From Halomonas getboli (GTDB lineage: Bacteria > Pseudomonadota > Gammaproteobacteria > Pseudomonadales > Halomonadaceae): 64,000 bases of DNA. Below, one piece after another: positions 10,057-20,861 of this stretch; position 1 is the first letter of the stretch, and the number at the start of each line of letters is the position of its first letter. Location: positions 124,001-188,000 of the forward strand of contig NZ_JALMEW010000007.1 of NCBI RefSeq assembly GCF_023094245.1, read 5' to 3'. The translations under genes were made by a program, and so were the position numbers. Below the pieces are notes generated by a model. It did not search any database. It was not told where the DNA came from and saw only the letters and a list, made by a program, of their open reading frames with translations.

Positions 10057-11095
10057 ATGTATCAACGCCTGATGGAACACCTCACCACCGCCGTGCTGCT
10101 GCTGGACGGCCAGCTGCGGCTGCGCTGGATGAATCCGGCGGCGGAGGCGTTGCTGGCGTTGAGTCGCTCGCGTGTCACCGGACAGCCGCTGCCGGGGCTG
10201 GTCAACTCTGAGGACGACATCGGCGAGCTGCTGGCCAAGGCCCGCGACGAGTTCCACCCCTATACCCAGCGCGAGGCGCGCCTGACATTGCCCACCGGCG
10301 AGGTGCTGACGGTGGACTATACCGTCACGCCGCTGTCGGCGGACGAGCTGCTGATGGAGCTGGAGCCCCGCGACCGGCTGCTGCGCATCTCCCGCGAGGA
10401 GGCGCTTCAGACTCGTCAGGAGACCATCAAGGTGCTGGCGCGCGGGCTCGCCCACGAGGTCAAGAACCCGCTGGGCGGCATCCGCGGCGCCGCCCAGCTG
10501 CTGGAGCGTGACCTGGGCGACTCCCAGCTCACCGAGTTCACCCGCATCATCGTCGAGGAGGTCGACCGGCTGCGCGACCTGGTGGACGCCATGCTCGGCC
10601 CCCACCGGCTCAATCGCCCCGAGCCGCTCAATATCCACAAGGTGCTGGAACGGGTCCGTGCCCTGGTCTCGGTCGAGCATCCCGAGGTGACCTTCACCCG
10701 CGACTACGATCCCAGCCTGCCCGACCTGATGGGCGACGAATCCCAGCTGATCCAGGCCATCCTCAACGTGGCGCGCAACGCCGTGCAGGCGATGACAGAG
10801 GCCGGGATCGAGGCGCCCACCCTGGTGCTCAAGACCCGGGCGCGGCGCCAGTTCACGCTGGGCGCCGAGCGCCACCGCCTGGTCTGCCAGGTGAGCCTGA
10901 TCGACAACGGCCCCGGCATCCCCGAGGAGCTCAAGGAGACGCTGTTCTACCCCATGGTGTCCGGCCGCGCCGAGGGCAGCGGCCTGGGGCTGTCGATCGC
11001 CCAGTCGGTCCTGCATCGCCATCAGGGGCTGATCGAGTGCGACTCCCGCCCGGGCCAGACCGAATTCCGACTGCTGATACCGCTGGAGACATCCC

Positions 11096-11103
<8 letters not shown>
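10057..11103 (+). CDS. glnL: Nitrogen regulation sensor histidine kinase NtrB
   Basis: NtrB phosphorylates and dephosphorylates NtrC under PII control. The 348-residue protein has an N-terminal PAS domain (LLLDGQLRLRWMNPAAEALL), a dimerisation/phosphoacceptor helix with GLAHEVKNPLGG (His133), an N-box (LNVARNAVQAM), and G boxes (DNGPGIPEEL and GSGLGLSIAQSV). There is no membrane segment, as expected for a cytoplasmic sensor. ATG 10057 gives MYQRLMEHLTTAVLLLDG, which aligns with known NtrB starts; in-frame codons extend upstream but would cover the sigma-54 promoter. The stop overlaps the glnG start by 8 bp. Confidence 0.95.
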
Positions 11104-12502
<1,399 letters not shown>

Positions 12503-12506
12503 TGCT

Positions 12507-12583
12507 GTGAGCGGTGAGGAGGAAGGGGTGAGGCGTCTGTCTCGCTCCTCACCTCTCACCCCTCACCCCTAGCTCCTTACCCC
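12507..12583. repeat. Facing heptad tracts between convergent glnG and MetE-like gene
   Basis: On the + strand GTGAGCG, GTGAGGA, GGAAGGG and GTGAGGC follow the glnG stop (12507-12534). On the reverse strand six units run in exact register from the metE-like stop: GGGGTAA, GGAGCTA, GGGGTGA, GGGGTGA, GAGGTGA, GGAGCGA (12583 down to 12542). The stop codon is the last three bases of the first unit. The halves can form a stem (GGTGAGGAG with CTCCTCACC). Confidence 0.75.
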
Positions 12584-13695
12584 TTATCCCCGGACCAGTA
12601 GCCGTCGGCGATCTCCCGCGTCAGGCGGATCTTGTCCCACTGGGCCTGCTCGGCCAGGTCGTTGCCTTCCTCGGTCGAGGCGAAGCCGCACTGCGGGCTC
12701 AGGCAGATCTGTTCCTTGGCGACGAAGTGCGTGGCCTCGTCGAGGCGGGCGCGCACGGCGTCGGCGTCTTCCAGTTTGCCCACCTTGGTGGTGATCAGTC
12801 CCAGCACCGCCTGCTGGTGCCCTTCCGGGATGAAGCGCAGCGGGTCGAAGCTGCCGGCGCGGTCGCTGTCGTACTCCAGGAACCAGGCGTCGACGTTCAC
12901 CTTGCCGAACAACGTCTCGGCCACCGGCTCGTAGCCGCCCTCGCTGATCCAGGTCGAGCGGAAGTTGCCGCGGCAGACGTGCAGCGCGGTGTAGAGGTCG
13001 TCGGGCCGGTCGGCCAGGGCGTGGTTGAGCATCTCGGCGTAGATCGCCTGCAGCCGGTCGGGGTCGTCGCCGCGCTCTCGGGCGGCCTGGCGCTCCTTCT
13101 CCGAGCACAGATAGGCCCAGACGGTGTCGTCGAGCTGCAGGTAGCGGCAGCCGGCGTCGTAGAAGGCGCGCACCGCGTCGCGGTAGGCGTCGGCGGTGTC
13201 GGCGAAGAAGGCGTCCAGCGAGGGGTAGACGCCGCTGTCGATCTTGCGGCGGCCGCCGCGGAAGTGCAGCACGCTGGGGCTCGGGATCGTCATCTTGGGC
13301 ATCACGCCGGCGACGCCGGCCAGATAGCGGAAGTCGTCCAGCATCGGATGCGCCGGATCGAAGCGGACCCGGTCGTCGACGCGAATCTGCCTGGCGCCGG
13401 TCTGCATGCCCTGGAACTGGATGCCCTGATCGCCGTGGAAACCGGTCACGCCGCCGAGGCGCTCGAGGAAGTCGAAGTGCCACCAGGCGCGGCGGAACTC
13501 GCCATCGGTGACGACCTCCAGGCCGGCGGCCTGCTGCTGCTCGACCACGCGACGGATCTCCCGCTCCTCCACCGCCTTCAGGGCGGGGGCGTCGATCTCG
13601 CCCTGCTGGAAGCGGGCGCGGGCCTCCTTCAGCGGCTGCGGACGCAGGAAGCTGCCGACGATATCGGCGCGGAAGGGCGGGCGTTGGGCGGGCAT
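12577..13695 (-). CDS. Short cobalamin-independent methionine synthase-like methyltransferase (MetE C-terminal domain family)
   Basis: The 372-residue protein corresponds only to the catalytic C-terminal half of MetE (full-length enzymes are about 750 residues). It resembles the stand-alone YxjG/YxjH-type proteins, which start in the same way (PFRADIVGSFLRP). Zinc ligands are present: H239 and C241 (ALHVCRGNF) and C336 (LSPQCGFAS). The family transfers a methyl group to homocysteine or a related thiol, but stand-alone members may use donors other than methyltetrahydrofolate. Without the N-terminal half, polyglutamylated folate binding is uncertain. AAGGAG lies upstream of the ATG. Its stop codon is embedded in a heptad tract shared with glnG. 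Confidence 0.8.
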   Translation of the reverse strand: MPAQRPPFRADIVGSFLRPQPLKEARARFQQGEIDAPALKAVEEREIRRVVEQQQAAGLEVVTDGEFRRAWWHFDFLERLGGVTGFHGDQGIQFQGMQTGARQIRVDDRVRFDPAHPMLDDFRYLAGVAGVMPKMTIPSPSVLHFRGGRRKIDSGVYPSLDAFFADTADAYRDAVRAFYDAGCRYLQLDDTVWAYLCSEKERQAARERGDDPDRLQAIYAEMLNHALADRPDDLYTALHVCRGNFRSTWISEGGYEPVAETLFGKVNVDAWFLEYDSDRAGSFDPLRFIPEGHQQAVLGLITTKVGKLEDADAVRARLDEATHFVAKEQICLSPQCGFASTEEGNDLAEQAQWDKIRLTREIADGYWSGDKG

Positions 13696-13825
13696 GAGGG
13701 GCTCCTTGTGCGGTGAAAATTCCTGGCACGCTCATGGTGCGGCTTCTCTCCGATGCAGGCCAGTGAGGGTCTCTCAAGCCCACTTGCAGCGCGTTCAGGC
13801 ACGCCGGAACGCCTCCGCAAACGAC

Positions 13826-13859
13826 GAGGGGCGCCCCGTGATGGGGCGCCCCTCTTTTT
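13826..13859. terminator. Hairpin terminator between Xaa-Pro peptidase and MetE-like genes
   Basis: GAGGGGCGCCCC (13826-13837), loop GTGAT and GGGGCGCCCCTC (13843-13854) form a perfect 12-bp stem. The clear T-run (TTTTT) is on the + strand. The reverse strand, which carries the flanking genes, has only a weak U-tract. It probably ends the reverse transcript and also blocks antisense transcription into the peptidase gene. Confidence 0.75.
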
Positions 13860-13887
13860 CAGTCGGCTTGAAGAAAGCCGCTGTCGC

Positions 13888-15705
13888 TCAGCCGCGTTCG
13901 AGCGGTTGGGTGCGCTTCTCGAGCCAGGCCAGGGCCTCGCCCTCGAGCTTCGGTGCGAGCCGGCTGCGGACCTCGGCGTGATAGGCGTCGAGCCAGTCGG
14001 CCTCGGCGGGGTCGAGCAGGGCGACGTCGATCGGCCGGGCGTCGATGGGGCACAGGGTCAGCGTCTCGAAGCGCAGGAAGTCGCCGAACTCGCTCGCCTC
14101 GGCGGGACGGTTGGCGGCCAGGTTCTCGATGCGGATCCCCCACCGGCCCGGGCGATAAACGCCGGGCTCGATGGAGGTGATCATTCCCGGTTGCATGGCG
14201 GTGTGGGGCGCCACCGGCGCGTACCAGGCGATCACCTGCGGACCCTCGTGGACGTTGAGGAAGTAGCCCACGCCGTGGCCGGTGCCGTGGCCGTAGTCGC
14301 GGCCGCTGACCCACAGCGGGGCGCGGGCGATGGCGTCGAGCTGCGGCGAGGGAATACCGCGCGGGAAGTGCGCCCGGGACAGGGCGATGGTGCCCTTGAG
14401 CACCCGGGTGTAGTCCTCGCGGTGGGCGTCCGTGATGGTGCCCACCGGCACCACCCGGGTGATGTCGGTGGTGCCACCGTGGTACTGGCCGCCGGAGTCG
14501 ATCAGCAGCAGGCCGTCGCCCTCGATGGTGGCGTGGGCCTCCGGCGTGGCGTGGTAGTGCGGCAGGGCGCCGTTGGCGTTGTAGGCGGCGATGGTGCCGA
14601 AGCTGCGGCTGACGAAGCCGGGGCGACGGGCGCGGGCGGCGGTGAGCTTCTCGTCCACGGTCAGCTCGGTGACCGTCTCGCCGCGCTCCAGCGCGGCCTC
14701 GAGCCAGGCGAAGAACTCGCACAGCGCCGCGCCGTCTTCCTCCATGGCCTCGCGCACGTGGGCCAGGTCGGCGTCGCTCTTGCGGCCCTTGGCCAGGGTG
14801 CTGGGCTGGTAGGCCTCGGCCAGCGCCACGCCCTCGGGCAGCGCCTCGCGGGTGCCCAGGGTCAGCTTGGCCGGGTCGATCAGCACCGTGGACGCGGCCG
14901 GCAGCTCGCCGAGACGTCGATGCCAGTCGGCGTAGTCGGCCACGGCGATGCCGTCGTCGGCCAGCGCCGCCGTGAGCTCGTCGTCGAGCTTGCCCGGGGC
15001 GACGAACAGCGTGGCGCTGTCGCGGCCCACCAGCAGATGGGAAAGGAACACCGGGTTGAACTCGACGTCGGCGCCGCGCAGCTGGGTCAGCCAGGCGATG
15101 TCGTCCAGCGTCGAGATCGGGTGCCAGTCGGCGCCGTGCTCGGCCATGGCCTCGCGCACCCGGGCCAGGCGTTGGCCGCGGGTCTCGTCGAGGTAAGCCG
15201 CCGGGTGGGCGTAGAGCGGCGCCCCGGGCAGCGTCGGGCGCTCGGGCCAGATGGCGTCGAGCAGGTCGACATCGCCGCGCAGGCGAACGCCCGCCGGGGC
15301 CAGATGCGCCTCGAGCCGGCGGGCATGGGCCAGCGCCACCACGTCGGCGTCGAAGCCGAGGGTGGCACCCTCGTCGAGCCGCTCGGCCAGCCAGCGCATC
15401 GGCGCGTCGGCCTGGCCGGGCTGGAGCTTCATCAGGTCGATGCCGCTGCCGGCCAGCTGCTCCTCGGCCTGCACCCAGTAGCGGCTGTCGACCCACACGC
15501 CGGCGGCGTGCTGGGTCACCACCAGGGTACCCACCGAGCCGTCGAAGCCGGACAGCCAGGCGCGACCGGCCCAGTGTTCCGGCAGGTACTCGGAGTTGTG
15601 CGGGTCGGAGGAGGGCAGCCACCAGGCGTCGATGGCGTGCTCGCGCATGACCTTGCGCAGGGCGTCGAGGCGTTGGCGTGCGGTGGCGGCACTGGAAGAG
15701 GTCAT
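13888..15705 (-). CDS. M24B Xaa-Pro aminopeptidase
   Basis: This 605-residue cytoplasmic peptidase removes N-terminal residues that precede proline. Length and layout match the three-domain eukaryote-like aminopeptidase P: two creatinase-like N-terminal domains (LPSSDPHNSEYLPEHWAGR and YLDETRGQRLARVREAM), then the metal domain. Ligands are visible in LLIDSGGQYHGGTTDITRV (two Asp), GHGTGHGVGYFLNVHEGP (His), SIEPGVY (Glu) and IRIENL (Glu). The start ATG lies 3 nt downstream of the stop of the peptide symporter gene, so the two form an operon that would import oligopeptides and clip proline-containing ones. Confidence 0.92.
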   Translation of the reverse strand: MTSSSAATARQRLDALRKVMREHAIDAWWLPSSDPHNSEYLPEHWAGRAWLSGFDGSVGTLVVTQHAAGVWVDSRYWVQAEEQLAGSGIDLMKLQPGQADAPMRWLAERLDEGATLGFDADVVALAHARRLEAHLAPAGVRLRGDVDLLDAIWPERPTLPGAPLYAHPAAYLDETRGQRLARVREAMAEHGADWHPISTLDDIAWLTQLRGADVEFNPVFLSHLLVGRDSATLFVAPGKLDDELTAALADDGIAVADYADWHRRLGELPAASTVLIDPAKLTLGTREALPEGVALAEAYQPSTLAKGRKSDADLAHVREAMEEDGAALCEFFAWLEAALERGETVTELTVDEKLTAARARRPGFVSRSFGTIAAYNANGALPHYHATPEAHATIEGDGLLLIDSGGQYHGGTTDITRVVPVGTITDAHREDYTRVLKGTIALSRAHFPRGIPSPQLDAIARAPLWVSGRDYGHGTGHGVGYFLNVHEGPQVIAWYAPVAPHTAMQPGMITSIEPGVYRPGRWGIRIENLAANRPAEASEFGDFLRFETLTLCPIDARPIDVALLDPAEADWLDAYHAEVRSRLAPKLEGEALAWLEKRTQPLERG

Positions 15706-15707
15706 GC

Positions 15708-17294
15708 TCAGGCTCCTGTCTGATAGCTGGCGTCGGCGCCCGCGCGCTGGGCGGCCGTCGGGTCGATGAGGCGATGGTGTCCGAGCATGCGCTTGAACAC
15801 CGGTACGAGCAACAGCAGCACCGCGGCGAAGATCACCAGCGCGATGGCCGAACGGCCGAACAGCTCGGGCAGCTGCTGGACCTCCTCGGGATTGACGTGA
15901 CCACCGATCAGGCCGGCCACCAGGTTGCCGAGCGCCGAGCCGGTGAACCACAGGCCCATCAGCTGGCCCTGGGTGCGACGCGGCGACAGGCCTGACATGG
16001 TGGAGAGGCCCACCGGGCTCAGGCACAGCTCGCCCAGCGTCAGCAGCAGCATGCTGGCGATGATCCACAGCGGCGAGACCAGCCCCGGGCCGCTCAGCAC
16101 GCGCTGGGCGGCCAGCACCATCAGGCCGAAGCCGGCGGCGGCCAGCAGCAGGCCGAGCACGAACTTCATCGGGCTGCCCGGCTCCAGGCGGCGGCGCCCC
16201 AGCGCCGGCCACAGCCAGCCGAACAGCGGGCCGAGCAGCACGATGAAGATGGGATTGAGCGACTGGAACCAGACGGTGGGAATCTCCCAGCCGAACAGCC
16301 CGCGGTCGGTGTAGGTGTCGGCGAACAGGTTGTAGGAGGTGGGCTGCTGCTCGAAGGCGGCCCAGAAGAAGGCCGCGGCCACGATCAGCACGAAGCACAC
16401 GGTGACCCGGGCGCGTTCGTCTCCATTCAGGCCGTTGAACAGCATCAGGTAGGCGTAGAAGCCGATCGCCACCACGATCAGCACCGAGGTCATGACCTCG
16501 GCCAGGGCGCGGGCGTCGATGTGGATGACGCCGGTGGCGCTCAGCACCACCAGCCCGGCGATCAGCGCCATGAAACCGGCGACCCAGCGTCCGACGTGGC
16601 GGCGTTGCCGTGCGGGGCCATCCCAGCTGGCTTCGCGGCCGCGCTCGCGGTCGGCGCGCTGCATGGCGGGCACCGCCCACAGGCGGAAGATCAGCAGCGC
16701 GATCAGCATGCCCAGGCCGCCGATGCCGAAGCCCCAGTGCCAGCCCCAGTGTTCCAGCATCACGCCGCTGAACAGCGGCGCCAGCAGCGCACCGATGTTG
16801 ATGCCCATGTAGAAGATGGCGAAGCCGCCGTCGCGGCGCACGTCGCCGTCGTCATAGAGGCCGCCGACCATCACCGAGATGCAGGTCTTGAACAGCCCCG
16901 AGCCGAGCACGATCAGGATCAGGCCGACGAAGAAGGCCGGTGCCCCGAGCAGCGCCGACAGCGCGATCGCCAGGTGGCCCAGGGCGATCAGCACCGAGCC
17001 GTACCACACCGCCCGGCGCTGGCCGAGCCAGTTGTCGGCCAGCCAGCCGCCGGGCAGGGCGGCCAGATAGATGGCACCGGCGTAGAGGCCGACGATGGCC
17101 GAGGCGGTCTTCTCGTCGAAGCCCAGGCCGCCGTCGAGCAGGCTGGCGGCCATGAACAGCACCAGCAGCGGACGGATGCCGTAGTAGGAGAAGCGTTCCC
17201 ACATCTCGGTGAAGAACAGCGGCCCCAGCGGGCGCGGATGGCCGAAGAAGCCGCGATCCCGTCGGGAGGCCGCGGCGTCGGAAGTGGAGGTCAT
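15708..17294 (-). CDS. POT/PTR-family proton-coupled oligopeptide symporter
   Basis: The 528-residue inner-membrane protein has about 12-14 hydrophobic segments and the POT signature FFTEMWERFSYYGIRPLLVLFM near the N-terminus (ExxERFxYY). The second signature NIGALLAPLFSG and the SPVGLSTMSGLSP segment in the C-terminal half are also present. It imports di- and tripeptides with protons. ATG 17294 is preferred over 17360 because the signature then lies at residues 28-49, as usual. It is the first gene of a two-gene unit with the Xaa-Pro aminopeptidase. Confidence 0.92.
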   Translation of the reverse strand: MTSTSDAAASRRDRGFFGHPRPLGPLFFTEMWERFSYYGIRPLLVLFMAASLLDGGLGFDEKTASAIVGLYAGAIYLAALPGGWLADNWLGQRRAVWYGSVLIALGHLAIALSALLGAPAFFVGLILIVLGSGLFKTCISVMVGGLYDDGDVRRDGGFAIFYMGINIGALLAPLFSGVMLEHWGWHWGFGIGGLGMLIALLIFRLWAVPAMQRADRERGREASWDGPARQRRHVGRWVAGFMALIAGLVVLSATGVIHIDARALAEVMTSVLIVVAIGFYAYLMLFNGLNGDERARVTVCFVLIVAAAFFWAAFEQQPTSYNLFADTYTDRGLFGWEIPTVWFQSLNPIFIVLLGPLFGWLWPALGRRRLEPGSPMKFVLGLLLAAAGFGLMVLAAQRVLSGPGLVSPLWIIASMLLLTLGELCLSPVGLSTMSGLSPRRTQGQLMGLWFTGSALGNLVAGLIGGHVNPEEVQQLPELFGRSAIALVIFAAVLLLLVPVFKRMLGHHRLIDPTAAQRAGADASYQTGA

Positions 17295-17619
17295 GAAACG
17301 TCTGCCTTGTCGCTGATTTATGCATTGTCGACCGCGCCCAGGGGGAGTCCACGACGCCATGTTCAGGCATTTACTGCTGATAATCGGGTGTCGTGGATAA
17401 TCTTTTTTCTGTGTGGCGCGATTTAGGCGGTCGATTCTATGGTGTTTTGTTAGGCAACGAAATACGACGGAAGCGGTATGGCGCGCGAACGCGGCGGTCG
17501 TGAAGCCGGCGTGTTATCGACTTTTATCAACAAAAGGCTAATGTGAGCGCTTTCCGGCGCTGCCTATAGTGAGTCGATGCGCGTTTCGCGCGCCGTCTTT
17601 CGGAAAGGAGTCCGTCGTC
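17295..17619. other. Divergent intergenic region between peptide symporter and mvaB
   Basis: About 325 bp, more AT-rich than its surroundings between 17375 and 17545, and holding promoters for both directions. Visible elements are a direct repeat GATAATC about 17 bp apart (17381 and 17396) and a -10-like TATAGT at 17565-17570, preceded by TGCC, facing mvaB. AAAGGAG at 17604-17610 is the mvaB ribosome site. No further gene is apparent. Confidence 0.5.
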
Positions 17620-18579
17620 ATGTCCGTCGCCGATCGCCTCGAGTGCCAGCCTTCACGCGTCCAGGTCACCGAGGTGGGGCCGCGGGACGGCCTGCAGAAC
17701 GAGCCCGTCATCCTGTCCACGGCCCAGAAGCTCGAGCTGATTCATGCGCTGGTGGCGGCGGGCGTCAATGCCTTCGAGATCACGTCGTTCGTCAGCCCCC
17801 GGGCGGTGCCGGCGCTGGCCGATGCCGGCGAGCTGGTCGCCGCACTGCGCGGGCTCGACGGCGTGCATCTGTCTGCCCTGGTGCCCAACCGCCGGGGCGC
17901 CGAGCGCGCGCTGGAGGCTGGCGTCGATGCCGTGGTGATGTTCGTCTCCGCCTCGGAGACCCATAACGCCAAGAACGTGAACCGCTCGGTGGCGGCCTCC
18001 CTCGAGGGCTTCGAGGAGGTCGCGCGGCTGCTCGAAGGCAGCGGCGTCGAGCTGCGCGGAGCGATCGCCACCAGCTTCGGCTGCCCCTTCGAAGGTGACA
18101 TCGAGGTCGGCGCGGTGGGGCGGATCGCCCGCCACTTCGCCGACATCGGCGTGCGCCACGTCTCGCTCGGCGACACCACCGGCATGGCCACGCCGCCGCT
18201 GGTCAGCGAGCGCATCCGGCATCTGCGCGAGGCCGCGCCGTCGATCGTCCCCACCCTGCACTTCCACAACACCCGCGGCATCGGCCTGGCCAACGTCATG
18301 CAGGGGCTCGCCCTCGGCGTGGACCGCTACGAGAGCTCCATCGGCGGCCTCGGGGGCTGCCCCTTCGCGCCCGGCGCCTCGGGCAACATCGCCAGCGAGG
18401 ATCTGGTCTACCTGCTCGACGAGATGGGCATCGACACCGGCATCGATCTCACCGGCATGATCGAAGCCGCCCGGGTCGCCACGCGGCTGATGGGCCGTGA
18501 CCTGCCGGGGCAGGTGTCCAAGGCCGGGGCGCACTTGACGCTCGGCGACTGTTCCGCCGTTCCCACCGCACGAGGATGA
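17620..18579 (+). CDS. mvaB: Hydroxymethylglutaryl-CoA lyase
   Basis: The enzyme cleaves (S)-HMG-CoA to acetyl-CoA and acetoacetate. The 319-residue TIM barrel shows VTEVGPRDGLQNEP (metal/acid Arg22-Asp23), HFHNTRG metal histidines near 214-216, and the signature SIGGLGGCPFAPGASGN with catalytic Cys247. AAAGGAG lies 9 nt before the ATG. Its stop overlaps the start of the CoA-transferase gene. Usually HMG-CoA lyase belongs to leucine catabolism (liu genes), but none of those genes are here. The partners instead suggest that free HMG or a similar branched diacid is the substrate source. Confidence 0.92.
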   Translation: MSVADRLECQPSRVQVTEVGPRDGLQNEPVILSTAQKLELIHALVAAGVNAFEITSFVSPRAVPALADAGELVAALRGLDGVHLSALVPNRRGAERALEAGVDAVVMFVSASETHNAKNVNRSVAASLEGFEEVARLLEGSGVELRGAIATSFGCPFEGDIEVGAVGRIARHFADIGVRHVSLGDTTGMATPPLVSERIRHLREAAPSIVPTLHFHNTRGIGLANVMQGLALGVDRYESSIGGLGGCPFAPGASGNIASEDLVYLLDEMGIDTGIDLTGMIEAARVATRLMGRDLPGQVSKAGAHLTLGDCSAVPTARG

Positions 18580-19787
18580 GCATGCTCGACTCCGCCACGT
18601 CTTCTTCGGGTTCCCTGCAGGGCATCCGCGTCATCGACCTGACCCGGGTGATCTCCGGGCCCTTCTGCACTCAGATGCTGGGCGACCACGGCGCCGAGGT
18701 GATCAAGGTCGAGCCGCCCGGGCGCGGCGACATCGTGCGCTCCCAGGGCAACATGGTGAACGGCTTCAGCTGGTACTTCGCCCAGTTCAACCGCAACAAG
18801 CGCTCCCTGACCCTCGACCTGCGCCAGGAGGAGGGCAAGGCCGTGCTGAGCCGGCTGCTGGAAGACGCCGACGTGCTGGTCGAGAACTTCCGCCCCGGCG
18901 TCATGGCCAGGATGGGCTTCAGCGACGAGGTGCTGCGCGAGCGTTTCCCGCACCTGGTGGTGGGGCGCATCAACGGCTTCGGCTCCAGCGGCCCGTATCG
19001 CGACCGGCCGGCCTACGACTTCATCGCCCAGGCGATGAGCGGCTTCATGGGCGTGAACGGCCACGAGAGCGGCGAGCCCATGCGGGCCGCGCCGCCGATC
19101 AGCGACATGGTCGCCAGCCAGAACCTGGCCTTCGGCATCAGCGCCGCGCTGGTGCGTCGCGAGCGCACCGGCCAGGGCGACATCGTCGAGACCGCGCTGA
19201 CCAACGGTCTGATCAGCATGATGGGCTATCTGGCGGCGGAGTACTTCGCCACCGGCGAGGTGCCGAAACGCACCGGCAACGATCACCCCATGCTCTATCC
19301 CTACGGCCTGTTCCAGGCCAGCGACGGCGAGGTCGCCATCGCGCCGAGCAACGACAACATGGTCCAGCGCTTCCTCGGCGCCCTGGACAGGCTGGAACTG
19401 CTGGACGACGAGCGCTTCAGCGACAACCGCCGGCGCATGAACAACCGCGAGGCGCTGCGCGAGATCCTCAATCGCGAGATCGCGCAGCGCAGCGTGGCCG
19501 AGTGGATCGACCACTTCAACGAGGCCGGCGTGCCCTGCGGCCGCGTCCACGACCTGCACGAGACGTTCGAGGACCCGCAGGTGCGCGAGCAGCAGATGGC
19601 GCTGGAGCTCGATCAGGGCGTGCATGGCAGGGTGCCGACCACCGGCTTCCCGGTGAAGATGTCCGAGGCCCCGGCGGCCATCCACCATCCGGTGCCCGAA
19701 CTCGGCGAGCATACCGAGGAGATCCTCGCCGCGCTGGGCCTGGCAGACGCCGAGCGCGGCGCGCTGCGCGACAAGGGCGTCATCTGA
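18576..19787 (+). CDS. Class III (CaiB/BaiF) acyl-CoA transferase
   Basis: The 403-residue protein shows the class III pattern: GIRVIDLTRVISGPFCTQMLGDHGAEVIKVEPPGRGD at the N-terminus and DVLVENFRPGVMARMG. The catalytic Asp should be that in RPAYDFIAQAMSG. Such enzymes move CoA between carboxylic acids, often from succinyl-CoA. Being translationally coupled to HMG-CoA lyase (4-bp ATGA overlap), it probably activates the imported acid to the CoA ester that the lyase cleaves. The human homologue SUGCT accepts glutarate and HMG, which supports the idea but does not prove it. A second ATG at 18582 is also possible as start. Confidence 0.88.
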   Translation: MSMLDSATSSSGSLQGIRVIDLTRVISGPFCTQMLGDHGAEVIKVEPPGRGDIVRSQGNMVNGFSWYFAQFNRNKRSLTLDLRQEEGKAVLSRLLEDADVLVENFRPGVMARMGFSDEVLRERFPHLVVGRINGFGSSGPYRDRPAYDFIAQAMSGFMGVNGHESGEPMRAAPPISDMVASQNLAFGISAALVRRERTGQGDIVETALTNGLISMMGYLAAEYFATGEVPKRTGNDHPMLYPYGLFQASDGEVAIAPSNDNMVQRFLGALDRLELLDDERFSDNRRRMNNREALREILNREIAQRSVAEWIDHFNEAGVPCGRVHDLHETFEDPQVREQQMALELDQGVHGRVPTTGFPVKMSEAPAAIHHPVPELGEHTEEILAALGLADAERGALRDKGVI

Positions 19788-19862
19788 AGCGCCCCTCCGT
19801 GGGGCATGGCACGACTGCGACGCGACAGCAGCATCACAACAACAAGGACTAGGAGCGACGAC

Positions 19863-20861
19863 ATGCCGATCAGCACTTTCGTGACACCCCGCCGTCTGAT
19901 GGCGTCGAGCCTGCTGGGACTGGGCCTGGCCGCCGGCCTGCCCGCGCAGGCGCTGCCCATCGACGAATGCATCGCCCCCGCCGATCCCGGCGGCGGCTGG
20001 GACTTCACCTGCCGTTCGGTGGGCAAGCTGCTGCATGAGCTGGATCTGGTCGACGGTAACGTCCAGGTGACCAACATGCCGGGCGGCGTGGGCGCGGTGG
20101 CGTTCTCCAACGTGGCCGGCAAGCGCGCCGACGACAGCAACCTGATCGTGGCCACCAGCACCGTGGGCATGACCCAGATCGCCCAGGGCCGCTACCCGGG
20201 CGACGCCGACACCATGCGCTGGCTGGGGATGCTCGGCACCGACGTGGGCGTGATCCTGGTCGACGACGACAGTCCCTACCAGACCCTCGACCAGCTGCTC
20301 GAGGCGATCGTCGCGGCCCCCACCTCGGTGGTGATGTCCGGCTCCAGCGGCGCCGGCGGCTGGGACCATATCCGCGCGCTGATGCTGGCCAAGGCCGCGG
20401 GGCTGCCGGGAGATCGCATCGGCGCGCTGCGCTGGGTGCAGTTCGACGGCGGCGGCCCGGCCGTGACCCAGATGATGGGCGGCCACGTGGATGCGGTGTC
20501 CACCGACCTGGGCGAGATTGCCGGCTTCATCGAGTCCGGCGACGTGCGCGTGCTGGCGGTGCTCTCCGACGAGCCGCTGCCCGAGCCCTTCGCCGAGCTG
20601 CCGACGGCCGTCTCCCAGGGCTATGACGTGACCGGCTACAACTGGCGCGGCTTCTATACCGGCGGCGAGGTGTCGGACGAGGACTACGCGTCGATGGTCG
20701 ACACCCTGCATACCCTCTACGAAAGCGACGAGTGGAAGGAGGTCGCGGCGCAGAACGGTCTGGTGCCGCTGTGGCGCGGCGGCGACGCGTTCAGCGACTT
20801 CGTGCGCGAGTCGATCGACAACGTCGAGGCCATTTCCCGCGAGATCGGGGTCATCCAGTGA
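19863..20861 (+). CDS. tctC: Tripartite tricarboxylate transporter substrate-binding protein (TctC family)
   Basis: The 332-residue protein has a signal peptide (MASSLLGLGLAAGLPAQA) and the TctC/Bug fold. PADPGGGWDFTCRSVGKLL contains the GG(x)xD carboxylate-binding stretch. VTNMPGGVGAVAF and SSGAGGWDHIRALML follow. Such periplasmic proteins capture carboxylated solutes and pass them to TctAB. AGGAG precedes the ATG. The gene overlaps tctB by 4 bp. The ligand is unknown; context suggests a branched dicarboxylate such as 3-hydroxy-3-methylglutarate. Confidence 0.9.
   Translation: MPISTFVTPRRLMASSLLGLGLAAGLPAQALPIDECIAPADPGGGWDFTCRSVGKLLHELDLVDGNVQVTNMPGGVGAVAFSNVAGKRADDSNLIVATSTVGMTQIAQGRYPGDADTMRWLGMLGTDVGVILVDDDSPYQTLDQLLEAIVAAPTSVVMSGSSGAGGWDHIRALMLAKAAGLPGDRIGALRWVQFDGGGPAVTQMMGGHVDAVSTDLGEIAGFIESGDVRVLAVLSDEPLPEPFAELPTAVSQGYDVTGYNWRGFYTGGEVSDEDYASMVDTLHTLYESDEWKEVAAQNGLVPLWRGGDAFSDFVRESIDNVEAISREIGVIQ

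Noticed and set aside
13888-16680. Possible 930-residue reverse-strand fusion protein
   Set aside because: The first 325 codons are an out-of-frame, Arg- and Pro-rich reading of the peptide symporter gene. The true peptidase start is the ATG at 15705.
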